Shown one piece after another: positions 31,621 through 43,657 of a stretch of 64,000 nt of DNA. The stretch comes from Parapristionchus giblindavisi. Its lineage: Eukaryota > Nematoda > Chromadorea > Rhabditida > Diplogasteridae. Every line of letters begins with the position of its first letter. Positions within the stretch are counted from its first letter, which is position 1. Under the pieces are notes generated by a model, which worked only from the letters and a program-made list of their open reading frames with translations, was not told the origin of the DNA and made no database searches. Where the stretch lies: positions 1 through 64,000 of the forward strand of contig CALSFV010000019.1 of assembly GCA_943737045.1 (NCBI GenBank), read 5' to 3'. Made by a program: the position numbers and the translations under genes.

Positions 31621-34138
31621 TGTATGGTGAAATCATTATCCGATCTATCATCATGTCCCCATCCAACTATTGTAACAGGTGATTTCAATCTTCCAGATAT
31701 AGAGTGGTCCATTCAACCACTACACCAAACATGTTCCCCATCGTCCCGATTATTTATTGATTTTTGTATCACATCAAAATTTGCACAACTAGTGACAGAG
31801 CCTACCCACAAATTAGGAAACACTCTTGATCTTGTATTAAGCAATCATCCAAAATTAATCAGTCAAACTAAAGTAGGTCCTCCCTTCTGTACTTCAGATC
31901 ACTACTCAATTGAGTTTTCTCTCTCACTCAATCACGCCACTCCCTCCTTTATCCTGAAAAGGGATTATAAATCAGCCAATTATGATCTGATCAATATGCA
32001 ACTAGCAAATGTTGACTGGACAGGTTTATTTTCCATCATGAACTCGGCAGATAGTATGTATGATCTCCTTATCAAAGTCATTCAGAAATCTATAGATACA
32101 CATGTCCCATGGTGTAGAGTGAATATTAACCACGGTAAACTACCACCCCATATTGAGCGTCTATTGAACAAGCGCTTTACTGCATGGCAAAAATCAATTA
32201 GCCATGCTTCCTCTGAAAATAATAGTATCTTTGAAACCTTAAACAAAAAATTTAGAAAGGAACTAATTCGTTATCATAAAAACATAGAAAAGAAAATTAT
32301 TGATAGCGAAGACAGGAATAAGTTCTTTACTTATATGAAACGCTGTTCTAATACTCAAAAGGGTATTGATGGATTGAGAGATGGCAACGGAACAACCATT
32401 CTCAGTGACGTAGAAAAGGCCAATCTTCTCGCAAATACGTTTGTCGGTGTTTTTACTACTGACAACGGTATCATCCCAACCCCTACACCAATTCCAAACA
32501 TAGGCAATTTTGAAGAGCCACTATTTCTAAGACACGAAATCTGTGAACTTATAAATAGATGGAAAAAGTCCTCATGTAAAACTCCAGAAAATATAAACCT
32601 CAATTTCATTAAAAGGATATCCATCCCTATAGCTGAACCATTAGAGATTATCTTTAGAACTTCATTTGAAACAGGAATCATACCTAGACAGTGGAAACAC
32701 TCCATTGTTACTCCTGTGAAGAAATCCCCTCCTTTCTCAGATCCTCTTAACTATAGACCAATCTCTATTACATCATTTTTCTGTAGGGTCTTTGAACGCA
32801 TTTTAAGCAAGTCTATAATATCACATTGTGAAACTTTGGAAATATTCCCTGATGAACAGTACGGCTTTAGAAAGCATAGATCACGTGAACTCCAAATGTT
32901 GGAAGTACTTGAACATTGGTCTGCCTCACTTAGTAATGGACAGCCAGTTGACGTAATATATTTTGACTTTGCTAAGGCATTTGATAGGGTATCCCACCCC
33001 AAACTTCTAGCTAAAATCAACACGATTGGTTTATTCTTTAAAACCTTACGTTGGATTGCTGAATATCTCAACAACAGAACTTTTCAAGTTAGAGTAAAAG
33101 ATAAACTCTCTGACTGTCACCCTGTAACTAGTGGAGTGCCACAGGGCTCAGTACTTGGGCCCTTGCTCTTTCTCATTTTCACATCTGAACTACCCATATT
33201 GGTACAAAAAGATGGTGTACTGGCTCGCCTATATGCTGATGACATAAAGATATACAGATCATTTAGAACGGGTGAACCTCCCCACCCCCTACAAGTTGCA
33301 GTCGACACTATTGCTAAATGGTCAAACGACTGGCAATTGCCTCTAGCGTCCCATAAATGTAACTCCCTACACCTAGGTAGAGCGAATCCTTCTAGAGTAT
33401 ATACTATTGAAGGCAATAATCTGAATCAAAAAGAAGTTGTCAAAGATCTAGGATTCATAATTCAAAGAAGCCTGACTTTCTCAGACCATTGTAGAGCAGT
33501 ATCAATCAAAGCAAAATCAGCCTGTCATATAATTATGCGAGCTCTAAGAACAAATAACCCGATAATTCTACTAAAAGCATATTCAATTTATATTAGGCCT
33601 ATTTTAGAGAGCGCTTGCACTGTATTCAATCCCTACCAGAAAAAAGACATTAAAATGTTAGAAAAAGTACAGAATTATTTCACAAGAAGGCTGTTTGCAC
33701 GTTGCCACAAATATACGTGGCAATTCATGCCGAATAGTAGTGCACGCAATACAAAACTCGGTCTTGACACTCTCGAGCAGCGCAGGCTAAACATTGACAT
33801 TAAAATGTCCATCAAACTACTTAGAGGGAAAACTAGGATTTCAAATAATAAAAACCACTATTTCAAAACCTACGTTACTAGAAATGGATTAAATTTCTCC
33901 AATTGCGGGTCTCGTTTCCAATACAGGCATAACAGTTTCTTCTTGCGAGCGGCTCGGTTACTTAGCCGACCAGAGAATAGAATCAACTTTTAAAAACCAA
34001 TGACTGATCAGTTTGGCCACAACTCCATTATCATTATTATACCCGTATTCAATGTGCATTCCCCTTCTAGAAATTGTACTTCATTCATTTGTTTAATATT
34101 TATTGTTTTATACACGTTTACCTTGTGGTGAATAAATA
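31621..34138 (+). mobile_element. 5'-truncated CR1/jockey-type LINE
   Basis: It begins inside the endonuclease domain, keeps the RT frame and its 3' UTR (33994-34138), and ends GGTGAATAAATAT. The 3' end is shared with the fragment at 20816. Confidence 0.8.
31624..33993 (+). CDS. LINE ORF2: end of AP endonuclease plus reverse transcriptase (789 aa)
   Basis: The N-terminus holds the last endonuclease motifs: a GDFN block (residues 20-23) and SDHYS near 97. RT follows: fingers with NYRPIS, palm A with FDFAKAFD, GVPQGSVLGP, catalytic YADD at about 535-538, then the thumb/C-terminal region with IYIRPILESA. The endonuclease nicks target DNA and the RT primes on it. The start Met is only the first in frame; the 5' part of the element is missing. 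The frame has no internal stop, so the insertion is fairly recent, but the copy cannot be autonomous. CR1 versus jockey clade cannot be settled by eye. Confidence 0.85.
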   Translation: MVKSLSDLSSCPHPTIVTGDFNLPDIEWSIQPLHQTCSPSSRLFIDFCITSKFAQLVTEPTHKLGNTLDLVLSNHPKLISQTKVGPPFCTSDHYSIEFSLSLNHATPSFILKRDYKSANYDLINMQLANVDWTGLFSIMNSADSMYDLLIKVIQKSIDTHVPWCRVNINHGKLPPHIERLLNKRFTAWQKSISHASSENNSIFETLNKKFRKELIRYHKNIEKKIIDSEDRNKFFTYMKRCSNTQKGIDGLRDGNGTTILSDVEKANLLANTFVGVFTTDNGIIPTPTPIPNIGNFEEPLFLRHEICELINRWKKSSCKTPENINLNFIKRISIPIAEPLEIIFRTSFETGIIPRQWKHSIVTPVKKSPPFSDPLNYRPISITSFFCRVFERILSKSIISHCETLEIFPDEQYGFRKHRSRELQMLEVLEHWSASLSNGQPVDVIYFDFAKAFDRVSHPKLLAKINTIGLFFKTLRWIAEYLNNRTFQVRVKDKLSDCHPVTSGVPQGSVLGPLLFLIFTSELPILVQKDGVLARLYADDIKIYRSFRTGEPPHPLQVAVDTIAKWSNDWQLPLASHKCNSLHLGRANPSRVYTIEGNNLNQKEVVKDLGFIIQRSLTFSDHCRAVSIKAKSACHIIMRALRTNNPIILLKAYSIYIRPILESACTVFNPYQKKDIKMLEKVQNYFTRRLFARCHKYTWQFMPNSSARNTKLGLDTLEQRRLNIDIKMSIKLLRGKTRISNNKNHYFKTYVTRNGLNFSNCGSRFQYRHNSFFLRAARLLSRPENRINF

Positions 34139-36915
34139 TCTAGCCCATTCCATCGCCCATCTACTGAATCGACTAGTGGCCGGAGATACAGTACCTAGCG
34201 ATCTATCGGAAGCTGTGGTCTCCCTGCTGTACAAGAAAGGAGATCCCAACAACATTGGAAACTTCCGGCCAATATCGCTTCTTACCGTAACCCTCAAGGT
34301 TATGACGAGGTGCATTCTGAAAAGACTGGAGGCAGTACTTGAAGAAACTGAGTCGTCTACACAAACCGGTTTCCGGCGAGGGTATAGCACTCTTCACAAC
34401 TTACATTCCATCAAGCAAGTCATTGAAAAAACCACAGAATACGGTATGCCTATATACCTCGCCTTCGTTGACTTCAAGAAGGCATTTGATTGTGTTGAAT
34501 GGAGCTCTTGTTGACAAGCCCTATGGAGCCCATCCTACCCTGATCCACCTACTCCGGCGAATCTACGAGTCGTCCTCTACCCTGATTCGAGTGAATGAAG
34601 AACTCGTCTCTGTGACTGTGAGAAGAGGAGTCCGCCAAGGAGATACATTCTCTCCCCGTCTCTTCAACGTCGCATTGCGCTCGGCTATGGACGACATAGA
34701 TTGGGAGAAGGATGGAATACGCATCGACGAACGGAATCTATCCCACCTAGAATACGCTGATGACATCGCACTCATCGCGAAGAGCCGACCGGAACTGGAA
34801 CGTATGCTTCGGAAGCTGATGAATGCCTGCATTAGAGTTGGTATCGAAGTTAATGCAGGAAAGACCCACCTACTTACTTCGTGCAAAACAACCCGTGCCC
34901 CAATTACAATACAAAATCTGACGTTCAACTTTGTCGAGTCTACCACATACCTCGGAGGGAGAATCGCTCTTCCTTTGGACCATTCCGACGAGATAGAGCA
35001 TCGGATTCGGCTGGGATGGCTTGCTTGGTCAAAGCTGTCACGTCTCCTCTCATCTCGCCTTCTTCCGATGGATACCAGGAGGCGACTGTTTGAAAGCTGT
35101 ATTACCTCTACCGTACTCTACGGGAGCGAGGTATGGGCTCAGATCAAGCGACAAGGAAAGGCTGGGCGTCACACAAAGGAAGATGGAACGAAAGATGCTG
35201 GGAGTAACGCTGAGGGACCGTTGGAGAAACGAGCGCGTGAGAGACATCACGAAGGTACGAGACTGGAACAAAGAGGCGTTGAAACGGAAAGCGTGTTGGG
35301 CACTCAAAGTGAGGAGCATGGATATGGAGCAGTGGAGCCGAGCCACAACAGTATGGACGCCTTACAATCGGAATCGGCCGCCTGGAAAGCCTAGAGCACG
35401 ATGGAGAGACGACCTGGACCGAGCAATTGGCAACTGGTGGAATACACCCTATATCACACTATCTGAGAAAATTCAACAACTGAATTTTTTTTGGTATCGA
35501 CGAAAAATGGATTTTTCTGTTTTATGTATGATAATTACAGGCACCATGAGTGTAGTTCGCTGGTACTTGGAAATTTCTTCCAATTGAAAATTCGCTTCAG
35601 GAGGTGACCACACAACGATTTGGCGCCTTTTCCTAAAAAGTTTATTTCGAATCCAATCGATTCGGGAGTGGGTGCAATGGACTCCTTGGCGAATTCTAAG
35701 AAACTATTGCTGAGGAAAGTTTTTTGATCAAAGATCAACGAATGCTGGAATTCGGGAATTTTCAGAAAAAAATTCACATTAAATTAATTCTCACTATTTT
35801 CCCATGGCCCAGGTAAATTTTTTATTTGCTCAATAGCTTCTGCATATTATATTACACCTTTAGTTTAAAATTGATAATTTTTAAAAATATGCAAGTTTGT
35901 AAACGAATCAATTATGTTTGCTGTATTTAATTATGGTGAGGATTGGCGACGTTCCCTAAAAAGTTTATTTCGAATCTAATCGATTCGGGGGTGGGCGCAA
36001 TCGATTCCTTGGCCAATTCTAAGAAACTTTTGTCTAGGAGAGTTTTTCGATCAAAGATCAACGAACGCTGGAATTGGGAATTTTCGAAAAAAATGTTTAC
36101 ATTATATTAATTCTCACTATTTTCCATAATTTTCACTATGTAGAAGCGATTGAGCAAATAAAAAGTTTACATTCGCCATGGAAAATAGTGTGAATTAATT
36201 TAATGTAAACATTTTTTTCGAAAATTCCCAATTCCAGCGTTCGTTGATCTTTGATCGAAAAACTCTCCTAGACAAAAGTTTCTTAGAATTAGCCAAGGAA
36301 TCGATTGCGTCCACCCCCGAATCGATTAGATTCGAAATAAACTTTTTAGGGAACGTCGCCAATCCTCACCATAATTAAATACAGCAAACATAATTGATTC
36401 GTTTACAAACTTGCATATTTTTAAAAATTATCAATTTTAAACTAAAGGTGTAATATAATATGCAGAAGGTATTGAGCAAATAAAAAATTTACCTGGGCCA
36501 TGGGAAAATAGTGAGAATTAATTTAATGTGAATTTTTTTCTGAAAATTCCCGAATTCCAGCCTTCGTTGATCTTTGATCAAAAAACTTTCCTCAGCAATA
36601 GTTTCTTAGAATTCGCCAAGGAGTCCATTGCACCCACTCCCGAATCGATTGGATTCGAAATAAACTTTTTAGGAAAAGGCGCCAAATCGTTGTGTGGTCA
36701 CCTCCTGAAGCGAATTTTCAATTGGAAGAAATTTCCAAGTACCAGCGAACTACACTCATGGTGCCTGTAATTATCATACATAAAACAGAAAAATCCATTT
36801 TTCGTCGATACCACACATATGTCGACTTTCTCAGATAGCGTGTTCTATGATGCTTTTCGTCCCATCCTCATCTAGCAATTATTGCTTGAAATGATAAATT
36901 GAATTGAATTGAACT
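34139..36915 (+). pseudogene. RTE-type LINE reverse transcriptase, 5'-truncated, frameshifted and interrupted
   Basis: Pieces in order: fingers/palm A (NFRPISLL, FVDFKKAFD) in the frame 34074-34514; a short deletion or frameshift at about 34510; palm with RRGVRQGDTFSP and YADDIAL in the frame 34339-35394; then the RTE-typical C-terminal block (RKMERKMLGVTLRDR, RARWRDDL) in the frame 35021-35456. A foldback element cuts it there. A last short peptide ends FRPILI and stops near 36881, followed by a tail of TTGAA repeats (36895-36915) typical of RTE elements. Not functional. Confidence 0.82.
35457..36842. mobile_element. foldback element (CACTATCTGAG family) nested in the RTE LINE
   Basis: Left end CACTATCTGAGAAAATTC, right end (other strand) CACGCTATCTGAGAAAG. 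The arms mirror around about 36150. It is the complete relative of 28984-31620. The exact borders are uncertain by 1-2 bases because the two ends differ by an indel. Confidence 0.8.
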
Positions 36916-37148
36916 GCTCTTCCTCCTCTTTTCTTTCATTTCTCTGATTATTCTTTAGTCTATCGACGATCATTCCAAACGCGTCATTCCGAATTAGCAA
37001 TGGGAAGTTGACTACGTTTAAATCCTCTCTCTCTCGGTCTCTTCTATTCCCTTCCCTCTCTCACTCTTTCAGTCTAATCACTCACTCCATTCAATTCACG
37101 ATGTCTTCATGTGCATTGAAGATGGTAGGAAAGAACACGGAGCGGGGG

Positions 37149-37250
37149 AGGAAGAGGGAGAGGGAGGGAGATGGAGAGAGGGAGAGGGAGAGGGAGAGGT
37201 AGAGGTAGAGGTAGAGGTAGAGGTAGAGGTAGAGATAGAGAGAGGAAGAG
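37149..37250. repeat. purine-rich GGGAGA/GGTAGA microsatellite
   Basis: Tandem hexamers with two phases, GAGAGG and GTAGAG. The flanking 36916-37148 and 37251-37551 show no gene that I can recognise. Confidence 0.85.
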
Positions 37251-37551
37251 TGAGAGGTGCATTGAAATCGGGAGTCGTTGAACAATCTAAAGAGAGATAC
37301 GACATAGTGATTTTGATCATTGGAGAACAAATTGAATTTGTTAATGTAATGACGTGATCTGACCATCTCTATCAAACCATTTCGCTCTATCTATCACGAG
37401 ATATATTAGATTGTTCAGACATTACAAACACTAATCACAAAGACTAAGATTACGGTAGAAATAAATTAATTTGATCATACTGTAGTCGGAAGTTGTTCAA
37501 TTTGGATTATCGATTGATATAAACATTTTATTGATTTATGTCTATCTTCAG

Positions 37552-37885
37552 AGCTGCCTTCTTCCCTGGCACGATCGAACGACCAAAAAAGAAGTGGAGT
37601 CTGAGTGGTCTTCGAGCGATATTAAGGTATACTGTAGTCTCTCAGATTATTAATTGGTAGCCTGATTCAGGTATTGATTGGAATCAATGAAACGTATGTT
37701 ACCGTAATGGATGAGATGAAGAGAGAGATATTACTCGTACAGAGAATCAAAGATTGTACGTGGCAAAGGATTGATATGTAAGTGTTTTTATATACTCTAG
37801 TCTATTTATAATGTTTATGTTTATCAAATATTGCCATAGAAAGGTGTTCAATAATGTGCACAGTGTGATCGATCACGTGCCGTGA
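37552..37885 (+). CDS. 3' end of an unrecognised host gene (three exons)
   Basis: Exons 37552-37626, 37671-37777 and 37840-37885 join in phase with AG/GT borders and short introns (44 and 62 bp), ending TGA 37883-37885. AATAAA follows at 37906. They encode about 75 residues, including an EIG-like strand pattern (VLIGINETYVTVMDE...KDCTWQRID). This vaguely recalls the third lobe of FERM/PTB folds; that is a guess. Upstream exons were not found. Unlike its surroundings, this stretch is not palindromic. Confidence 0.45.
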
Positions 37886-38088
37886 GAAATACTATCCTAT
37901 CCACAAATAAAGCAGGATTTAAAAGCGTTGGAAGTATAACTTTTTACTATATAAAATGGTTAAAGATGCTAAAGATAATATAGAATTAACTATTAATCAT
38001 TTTCATGAATCTAGCTGTATTCGTGTTTCACACTTTATAGATAGATGTTTCATATATGATTTGAGTGATAGAAGAATATTGAATTCAG

Positions 38089-39009
38089 CAATGACGATTC
38101 TCTCAAACAAGGCATTCAACCTTCTCTTCTTCTTCATTTTCCTCATGACGATCCGAAGGCTGAAAGTACCACGAAGATTCTTCAGGTATATATTTTTTAA
38201 AATTTAAATTTAAAAAAAATTGGGTTGAAAGAGTTGAACGGAATGGCGTTGAAATGCAAATGATCTCTTCATTTAATTGAACATTAGCGAGTGCATTATC
38301 TTTTTTCCTATTCTATAGTGATCACTATCTGATCCTTTTACCCTCTCCCTCGCTCTCTCTATTCTTGATCTATGATTTCGTGCAGAATTACTACTAAACT
38401 GGGCTGAATATTTGCTGATTTAGTTTGAGAATGATCTATGAGAATGAGAATATGGGAATCTATTGATATCTTGAAGCTCAATGTAGAGTGGGATACAGGG
38501 AGCCATAATGAGAGATGGGAGAATATGGTAGAAATGGGTTGATGATCATTATATTGGCTTGACGAGATTGGATTGTGTGGAATTCAATGAGTAGATGATT
38601 GAATCCAAAAGTCAATATGATCCTTGGTCTCTTGCTATTTGATCTTTGATCTTTGATCTCTTGCTAATTGATCTTTGATCTTTGTAGATCTTTGGTCGTC
38701 AAGGAGTGATGATGGATGCTCTGATGCGAGCAATGTTGAAGATATCACAAGAGAATGGAGATGACGATGAAGATAGCGGAGCTGAAATGGTATTATTTAA
38801 TTTATTTAATTTATTTAGTTTATTTAATTTATTATTTTTGTTAATTCCACCTTTTTGTGACAACGATCCAGAATGAGGGGGTACAAAAAGAAACAAAAAT
38901 GAGTTGTGTTGCACAGTGGGAAAATAAAGATGAGAAAAGGTTGTGTACTAATCATGTGAAGATATTGTATAGTGTAAGTTGTTTGATGTTGATAGTATGG
39001 AATGGTTAG
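38089..39009 (+). CDS. 3' end of a second unrecognised host gene (three exons)
   Basis: Exons 38089-38185, 38688-38789 and 38872-39009 are phase-consistent, each preceded by AG, with GT after the first two. They encode about 111 residues: a Lys/Asp segment, an acidic helix-like segment with QENGDDDEDSG, then a Cys/Lys-rich part ending WNG. AATAAA lies at 39048. The N-terminal part was not found; an upstream frame at 37956 does not join in phase. Intron 1 contains GATCTTT iterations. Function unknown. Confidence 0.42.
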
Positions 39010-39439
39010 AGTGAAGGAGATGATAGGAATTGACTGTATGGTGGATCAATAAAGACAGAGATTATCGATTGGATGTAAACCCAAGTATCGTCGAAATATC
39101 ACATTCCCAATGAATCCGGAGAGTCTCCCCTAATATCCTACTGATACATTATCAATTGTTGTTCTTCTAATAGCTCTCGCGCCTAGGGCGTAGATAAATA
39201 ATAATTATAAATTGACAGAGACATATTTAACCCGTTCTATAATATGATATTTGGGGTCAATATGTACATGACTTCCTTCTTTCCCCTTCTTCATCATCTT
39301 TTCATTTTATTGATCTATTTTAATTTTCATCACATAGTTTCCTTTCGCTCCAATCAAAAGATCTATGCTTCCTCTCTCTATCAAAACGGCAACATAGTTC
39401 ACACTGCTTTCTCCCTCTCCCTCTCCCTTTCACTCTGTA

Positions 39440-40048
39440 TCTTTCCTAAGACAACTTGTCTTTCCTAAGACAACTTGTTATCCTCCTGTCGTCGCCTCTC
39501 AACCTACTGTATCCTCTTCATTTACAGTACATTCTAGCTCTTCTATCCCTACTTTAAAATGTCTCATGTTCAACTCTAGATCTCTCTGTAACAAGCTACC
39601 CGATCTCCACTCTATATTATCGATTGATCGACCTGATCTTCTTCTCATTTCTGAAACATGGCTTACCTCCAGAATTATTTATTCAGAAATTCTATTGTCT
39701 TTCCCATACCAGTTGTATCGTGCTGATCGTGCAAGACGAGGTGGTGGTGTTTGTGTTCTCTTTCGTGATCACATTGCCTGTTCCCGTGTTAAATTACCCA
39801 CCTCAGTCTCGTCTGACGTGATCTGTCTCGATCTCTACCCTCCTCTCGGTCTCTCTTCTATACCCTTGATACTTGTCTATCGCCCTCCAAACACAACCAC
39901 AGCTAGTAATAGTGACCTTTTTGACCTTCTATCAACTCTGTCCTCCTGTGATAAATCGATAATTGTTGCCGGTGATCTTAACTTGAATATTGACTGGTCC
40001 AATCCTCATTCTGCTCGTGGCCATTCCATTTCCCTTGTCAACATATGA
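39440..40048 (+). pseudogene. LINE AP-endonuclease fragment
   Basis: The frame is open from about 39440. It contains the endonuclease motifs N-RSLCNKL, ISETWL, RGGGVCVLF, VYRPPN and AGDLNLNIDW in order, then stops after about 200 residues. RT is absent. It resembles the 5' part missing from the LINE at 31621, but it may be another family. Confidence 0.8.
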
Positions 40049-40199
40049 GAATGGACGGCATACGATTGACTACATACGAAGATAGGGTTGAGAGCAGAGG
40101 GATCGAATAGCGGAGCTTGACCAGTCACTGCTTCATCATCCACATTTCCTGGTTCAGGAGACATCAAGTCAGGTCAAGTCAGGTCAGAAAGGCGAAAAA

Positions 40200-40402
40200 T
40201 CGTCAATGAAATCAGTTTTTGATTCATATCTCAATAATGGTTGTTGTTGAGAATTCGAACCACTAAGACAATTCTTTCAGGTTGGTCGAGTTACTGGATT
40301 TACAGCCAAAAATGTGATTTGAGAGAAAATTGCACTATGTCCAGGACGATAGACAGTAGCACTATTGGGAGGACAGAGTTGGGTTGAAAGATATATCAGG
40401 TT
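40200..40402. repeat. dispersed repeat, second copy at 51650-51870
   Basis: Shared blocks include GGTTGTTGTTGAGAATNCGAA and AGTAGCACTATTGGGAGGAC. This copy shows the target (GGGTTGAAAGATATATCAGG) into which a TTAA element inserted in the other copy. The flanks 40050-40200 and 40403-41145 hold no recognisable gene. Confidence 0.8.
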
Positions 40403-41684
40403 TCGTGAGTAGCGTGATATAACGCTTATTGGAAATAGTCTTTTATTTTTCTATCCAACGTATTTAGAGAGCGATAGAAGGAGAGTTTCACTTTCGTCTA
40501 GAAGTGGGTTGGATTGTGTGAGAGAATCGGGGTCGAGCGAGTGTCCTTCACCTTTCCCGTCTATGATTGATCTCAATCAGTTGAATAGCAAACACACCTA
40601 TTGTATTTATACATATATGCTACACAGAGAGAAAAAAGTATAATTCACAAGTCGTATGCTCTGTGGATTACATTTTTTTCTCAGTGTGCCGGTGATTTTT
40701 ATATATTTATTTTTTTAAATATTTATTTAATGTATTATTCATATTTCCACTCTAAATTTTTGACTCTCGCTTTTGCATATTCGGTATGTATTGATCTTGC
40801 TTCCCTACTTGCATGTCTCTCTTACGTAAATGCTTTAGAATGCGCTACATATGTATAGAACAGTACATTTTTGCAATATTCACTCAGAAGCTCATTTTGG
40901 AATTTTTTTTTTGTTGAAAGACAACAAAAACAAAAAAAAAACAGATCTTGCATGCTCACCAAAGAACTGACATCTTTCCTAAAGGAAATGCGATAGACAA
41001 AGTATATTCAGCGAGAATATATGCGGGAATATTTCCAGGTAGATGCGGACCATACTCGTCATCTGTCTATTCCTTGCGACACACTTACATGCAAGTATGC
41101 CCGCTTTGTTAATTCAAATATATGGTTGGGCAGATGAACAAAATACAGTAGCGCCGGAAAGTCAAAATACACTTTTTATTTCTGGTGTAATTTTGGCGTC
41201 AGTTGAGATATCAAGCTGAAACTTGTGCATGATGTACCCACAGTATGTACGTATTCGATCATCTTATAAGGTTTCACGGGCCTTTCTGGTTATTGCACAG
41301 TGATGACGCTACCGAACAATACTTTTTCGAAAATTCATTATTCTTTCAGGGATTTTGTCGTACTCATCAAACTTTGTGAGCATTGAAAGAACTACAAGGC
41401 CTATCCAGAAAAAAAAGTTTCAGGTTGCTGCGAATTTGGTTATTGGCTGCAGACTTGCTGCAATATCGCGGTCGCAAAATCATATCTCGGCTTCTAGAAG
41501 AGCTTTAAAGGAGTTCAAAGCTGCAAACTGATTCTCTTGGTCATTCCTGATGATCCTGTAAGTATGTTAGAGCTAGCTTCATCATTCATCTTCATGGATC
41601 GAAAAAGTCACTTTTTTGCAAGACCCAACTTTGAAAAAGCACAATTCTGAGGGCGGACATTGCAAAAATGTGGTGTTTAGATAG

Positions 41685-42527
41685 TAGTGTTGTTTAGTCG
41701 AATATAGTCCGCGAATATTTTCCTTCGAATAAAATTTGCATATTTATTCGACCGGTCTTTTTAGTCTGGACTAAAAATGACATTTTAGTCGAGACTAAAT
41801 TTTAGTCTAGAATAAATTTGCATTTAGTCCAGACTAAGCTAATGGCAAATGAACACGTGTTCTCGAATAAATTCGAAAATATTAGTCTGGACTAAATGCA
41901 AATTTAGTCCAAAATATTATGCTAATTAGCCATTTATTCGAGACTAACAAGGGAAGTCAGGTTGGGCGGTCCCGGACTTCGGGATGGGACATATACCATT
42001 CGATAGGTATCCGAAAAAGAAGATTTTTCATGTTGGTCGTTTTGGCAGAATGCCCCTGGGCGCAGAGTTATTTGCATATTTCTCCGGATTTTCGCCCTAC
42101 AATGAAACACATTCTCTGTGAGATCGAAAGGAAGCAGTGGTGAATAAGAGTGGTAAACAACACAAGCAATGGCTTAAATTAATGTATTTATTTTTATATT
42201 TACTTAAAGAGGATGGTCTATGTATCTTTTGCTTGCAAGTTCGATTCCCGCACTAGCTATCTCACAGAGAATGTGTTTCATTGTAGGGCGAAAATCCGGA
42301 GAAATATGCAAATAACTCAGCGCCCAGGGGCATTCTGCCAAAATGACCAACATGGAAAATCTTCTTTTTCGAATACCTATCGAATGGTATATGTCCCATC
42401 CCGAAGTCCGGGACCGCCCAACCTGACTTCCCTTGTAAAATGAGAACTTTAGTTTCGAATGATTTTTAGTCTGGACTAAATATGCAAATTTATTCGAGAA
42501 TAATATTTAGTCCATCTAACAACACTA
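41685..42527. mobile_element. hAT-like 843-bp element with 8-bp duplication TTAGATAG
   Basis: TAGTGTTG termini are flanked by TTAGATAG on both sides (41677-41684, 42528-42535). Its interior is an array of short palindromes of the form TTTAGTCNNGACTAAA and TTATTCGARTAA. Confidence 0.82.
41948..42435. mobile_element. 488-bp palindromic element with 3-bp TAA duplication
   Basis: CAAGGGAAGTCAGGTTGGGC and inverse are flanked by TAA (41945-41947, 42436-42438). It is nested inside the hAT-like element. The arms mirror around about 42190. PIF/Harbinger type is inferred from the TWA duplication. Confidence 0.78.
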
Positions 42528-43657
42528 TTAGATAGGAATGTGAAAATATATTAATTAATCGATTCCCCGCTTTTTGAGCGATTGCTGATCTTTCTTGCCT
42601 GCGGCAGTCGATTATCTGAAGGATAGTCGTTTAGGCCGCGCTCTCTTCTCATCTCGCGACCCGTACACATCTCTAGGCTTTTCACACTGCTCTATGACGA
42701 TTTAGCCGATTTTAGTGATTTGATTAGTCAGAATAGAGAGACACTGTATGAATCCAGTTTTTGGTCTGTGATCTTTGTGTTTTCGATATTTGATCTTTGA
42801 TCTTTGCTCATTTTCGTCAAATTTTGCTCAAAATCATAATGAAAAGTTGTTTCATTCGATCAAAGAAGATCAAAAACGCATGTTCAGGATTAGCGACAAT
42901 ACGTTTTAGAATGATTTCATCTATCAAAGCTCGTTGAGCAGTGTGAAAAGTCTAGAGATGTGTACGGGTCGCGAGATGAGAAGGGAGCGCGGCCTAAACT
43001 ATCCTTCAGATAATCGACTGCCGCAGGCAAGAAAGATTAGCGTAAAAAGCAGTGAATCGATTAATTAATATATTTTCTACATTCCTATCTAAACAGCAGA
43101 TTTTTGCAATGTCCGCCCTCAGAATTGTGATTTTTCAAAGTTGGGTCTTGCAAAAAAGTGACTTTTTCGATCCATGAAGATGAATGATGAGCTAGCTCTA
43201 CCATACTTACAGGATCATCAGGAATGACCAAGAGAATCAGTTTGCAGCTTTGAACTCCTTTAAAGCTCTTCTAGAAGCCGAGATATGATTTTGCGACCGC
43301 GATATTGCAGAAAGTCTGCAGCCAATACCCGAATTCGCAGCAACCAGAAACTTTTTTTCTGGATTGGCCTTGTAGTTCTCTCAATGCTCACGAAGTTTGA
43401 TGAGTACGAAAAAATCCCTGAAAGAATAATGAATTTTCGAAAAAGTATTGTTCGGTAGCGTCATCACTATGCAATAACCAGAAAGGCCCGTGAGAACTTA
43501 TAAGGGTATCGAATAAATACATGCATTGGGTACATAATGTCCACATTACAGCTTGATATCTCACCTGACCCAAAAAATACAACAGAAATAAAAAGTGTAT
43601 TCAGACTTTTGGGCGCTACTGTATATAATAAATAGATGCCTACATATTATATATAAG

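Larger units (their letters stand above)
41146..43621. mobile_element. 2476-bp Tc1/mariner-like foldback element with TA duplication
   Basis: Ends CAGTAGCGCC...AAGTC...TACACTTTTTATTTCTG and inverse, flanked by TA (41144-41145, 43622-43623). The arms run to about 41684 and 43075. No transposase. It holds two further elements. Confidence 0.8.

Noticed and set aside
37956..38207. 83-codon plus frame as first exon of the 38089 gene
   Set aside because: Candidate donors leave a phase that does not match the exon at 38089, and the frame runs over a splice acceptor.
38974..38994. A 21-nt intron before a short exon near 39050
   Set aside because: Too short for a spliceosomal intron; the reading frame ends naturally at 39007-39009.
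43388..43582. Tc1 transposase fragment on the minus strand
   Set aside because: No helix-turn-helix or DDE motif; the frame lies in an inverted-repeat arm.
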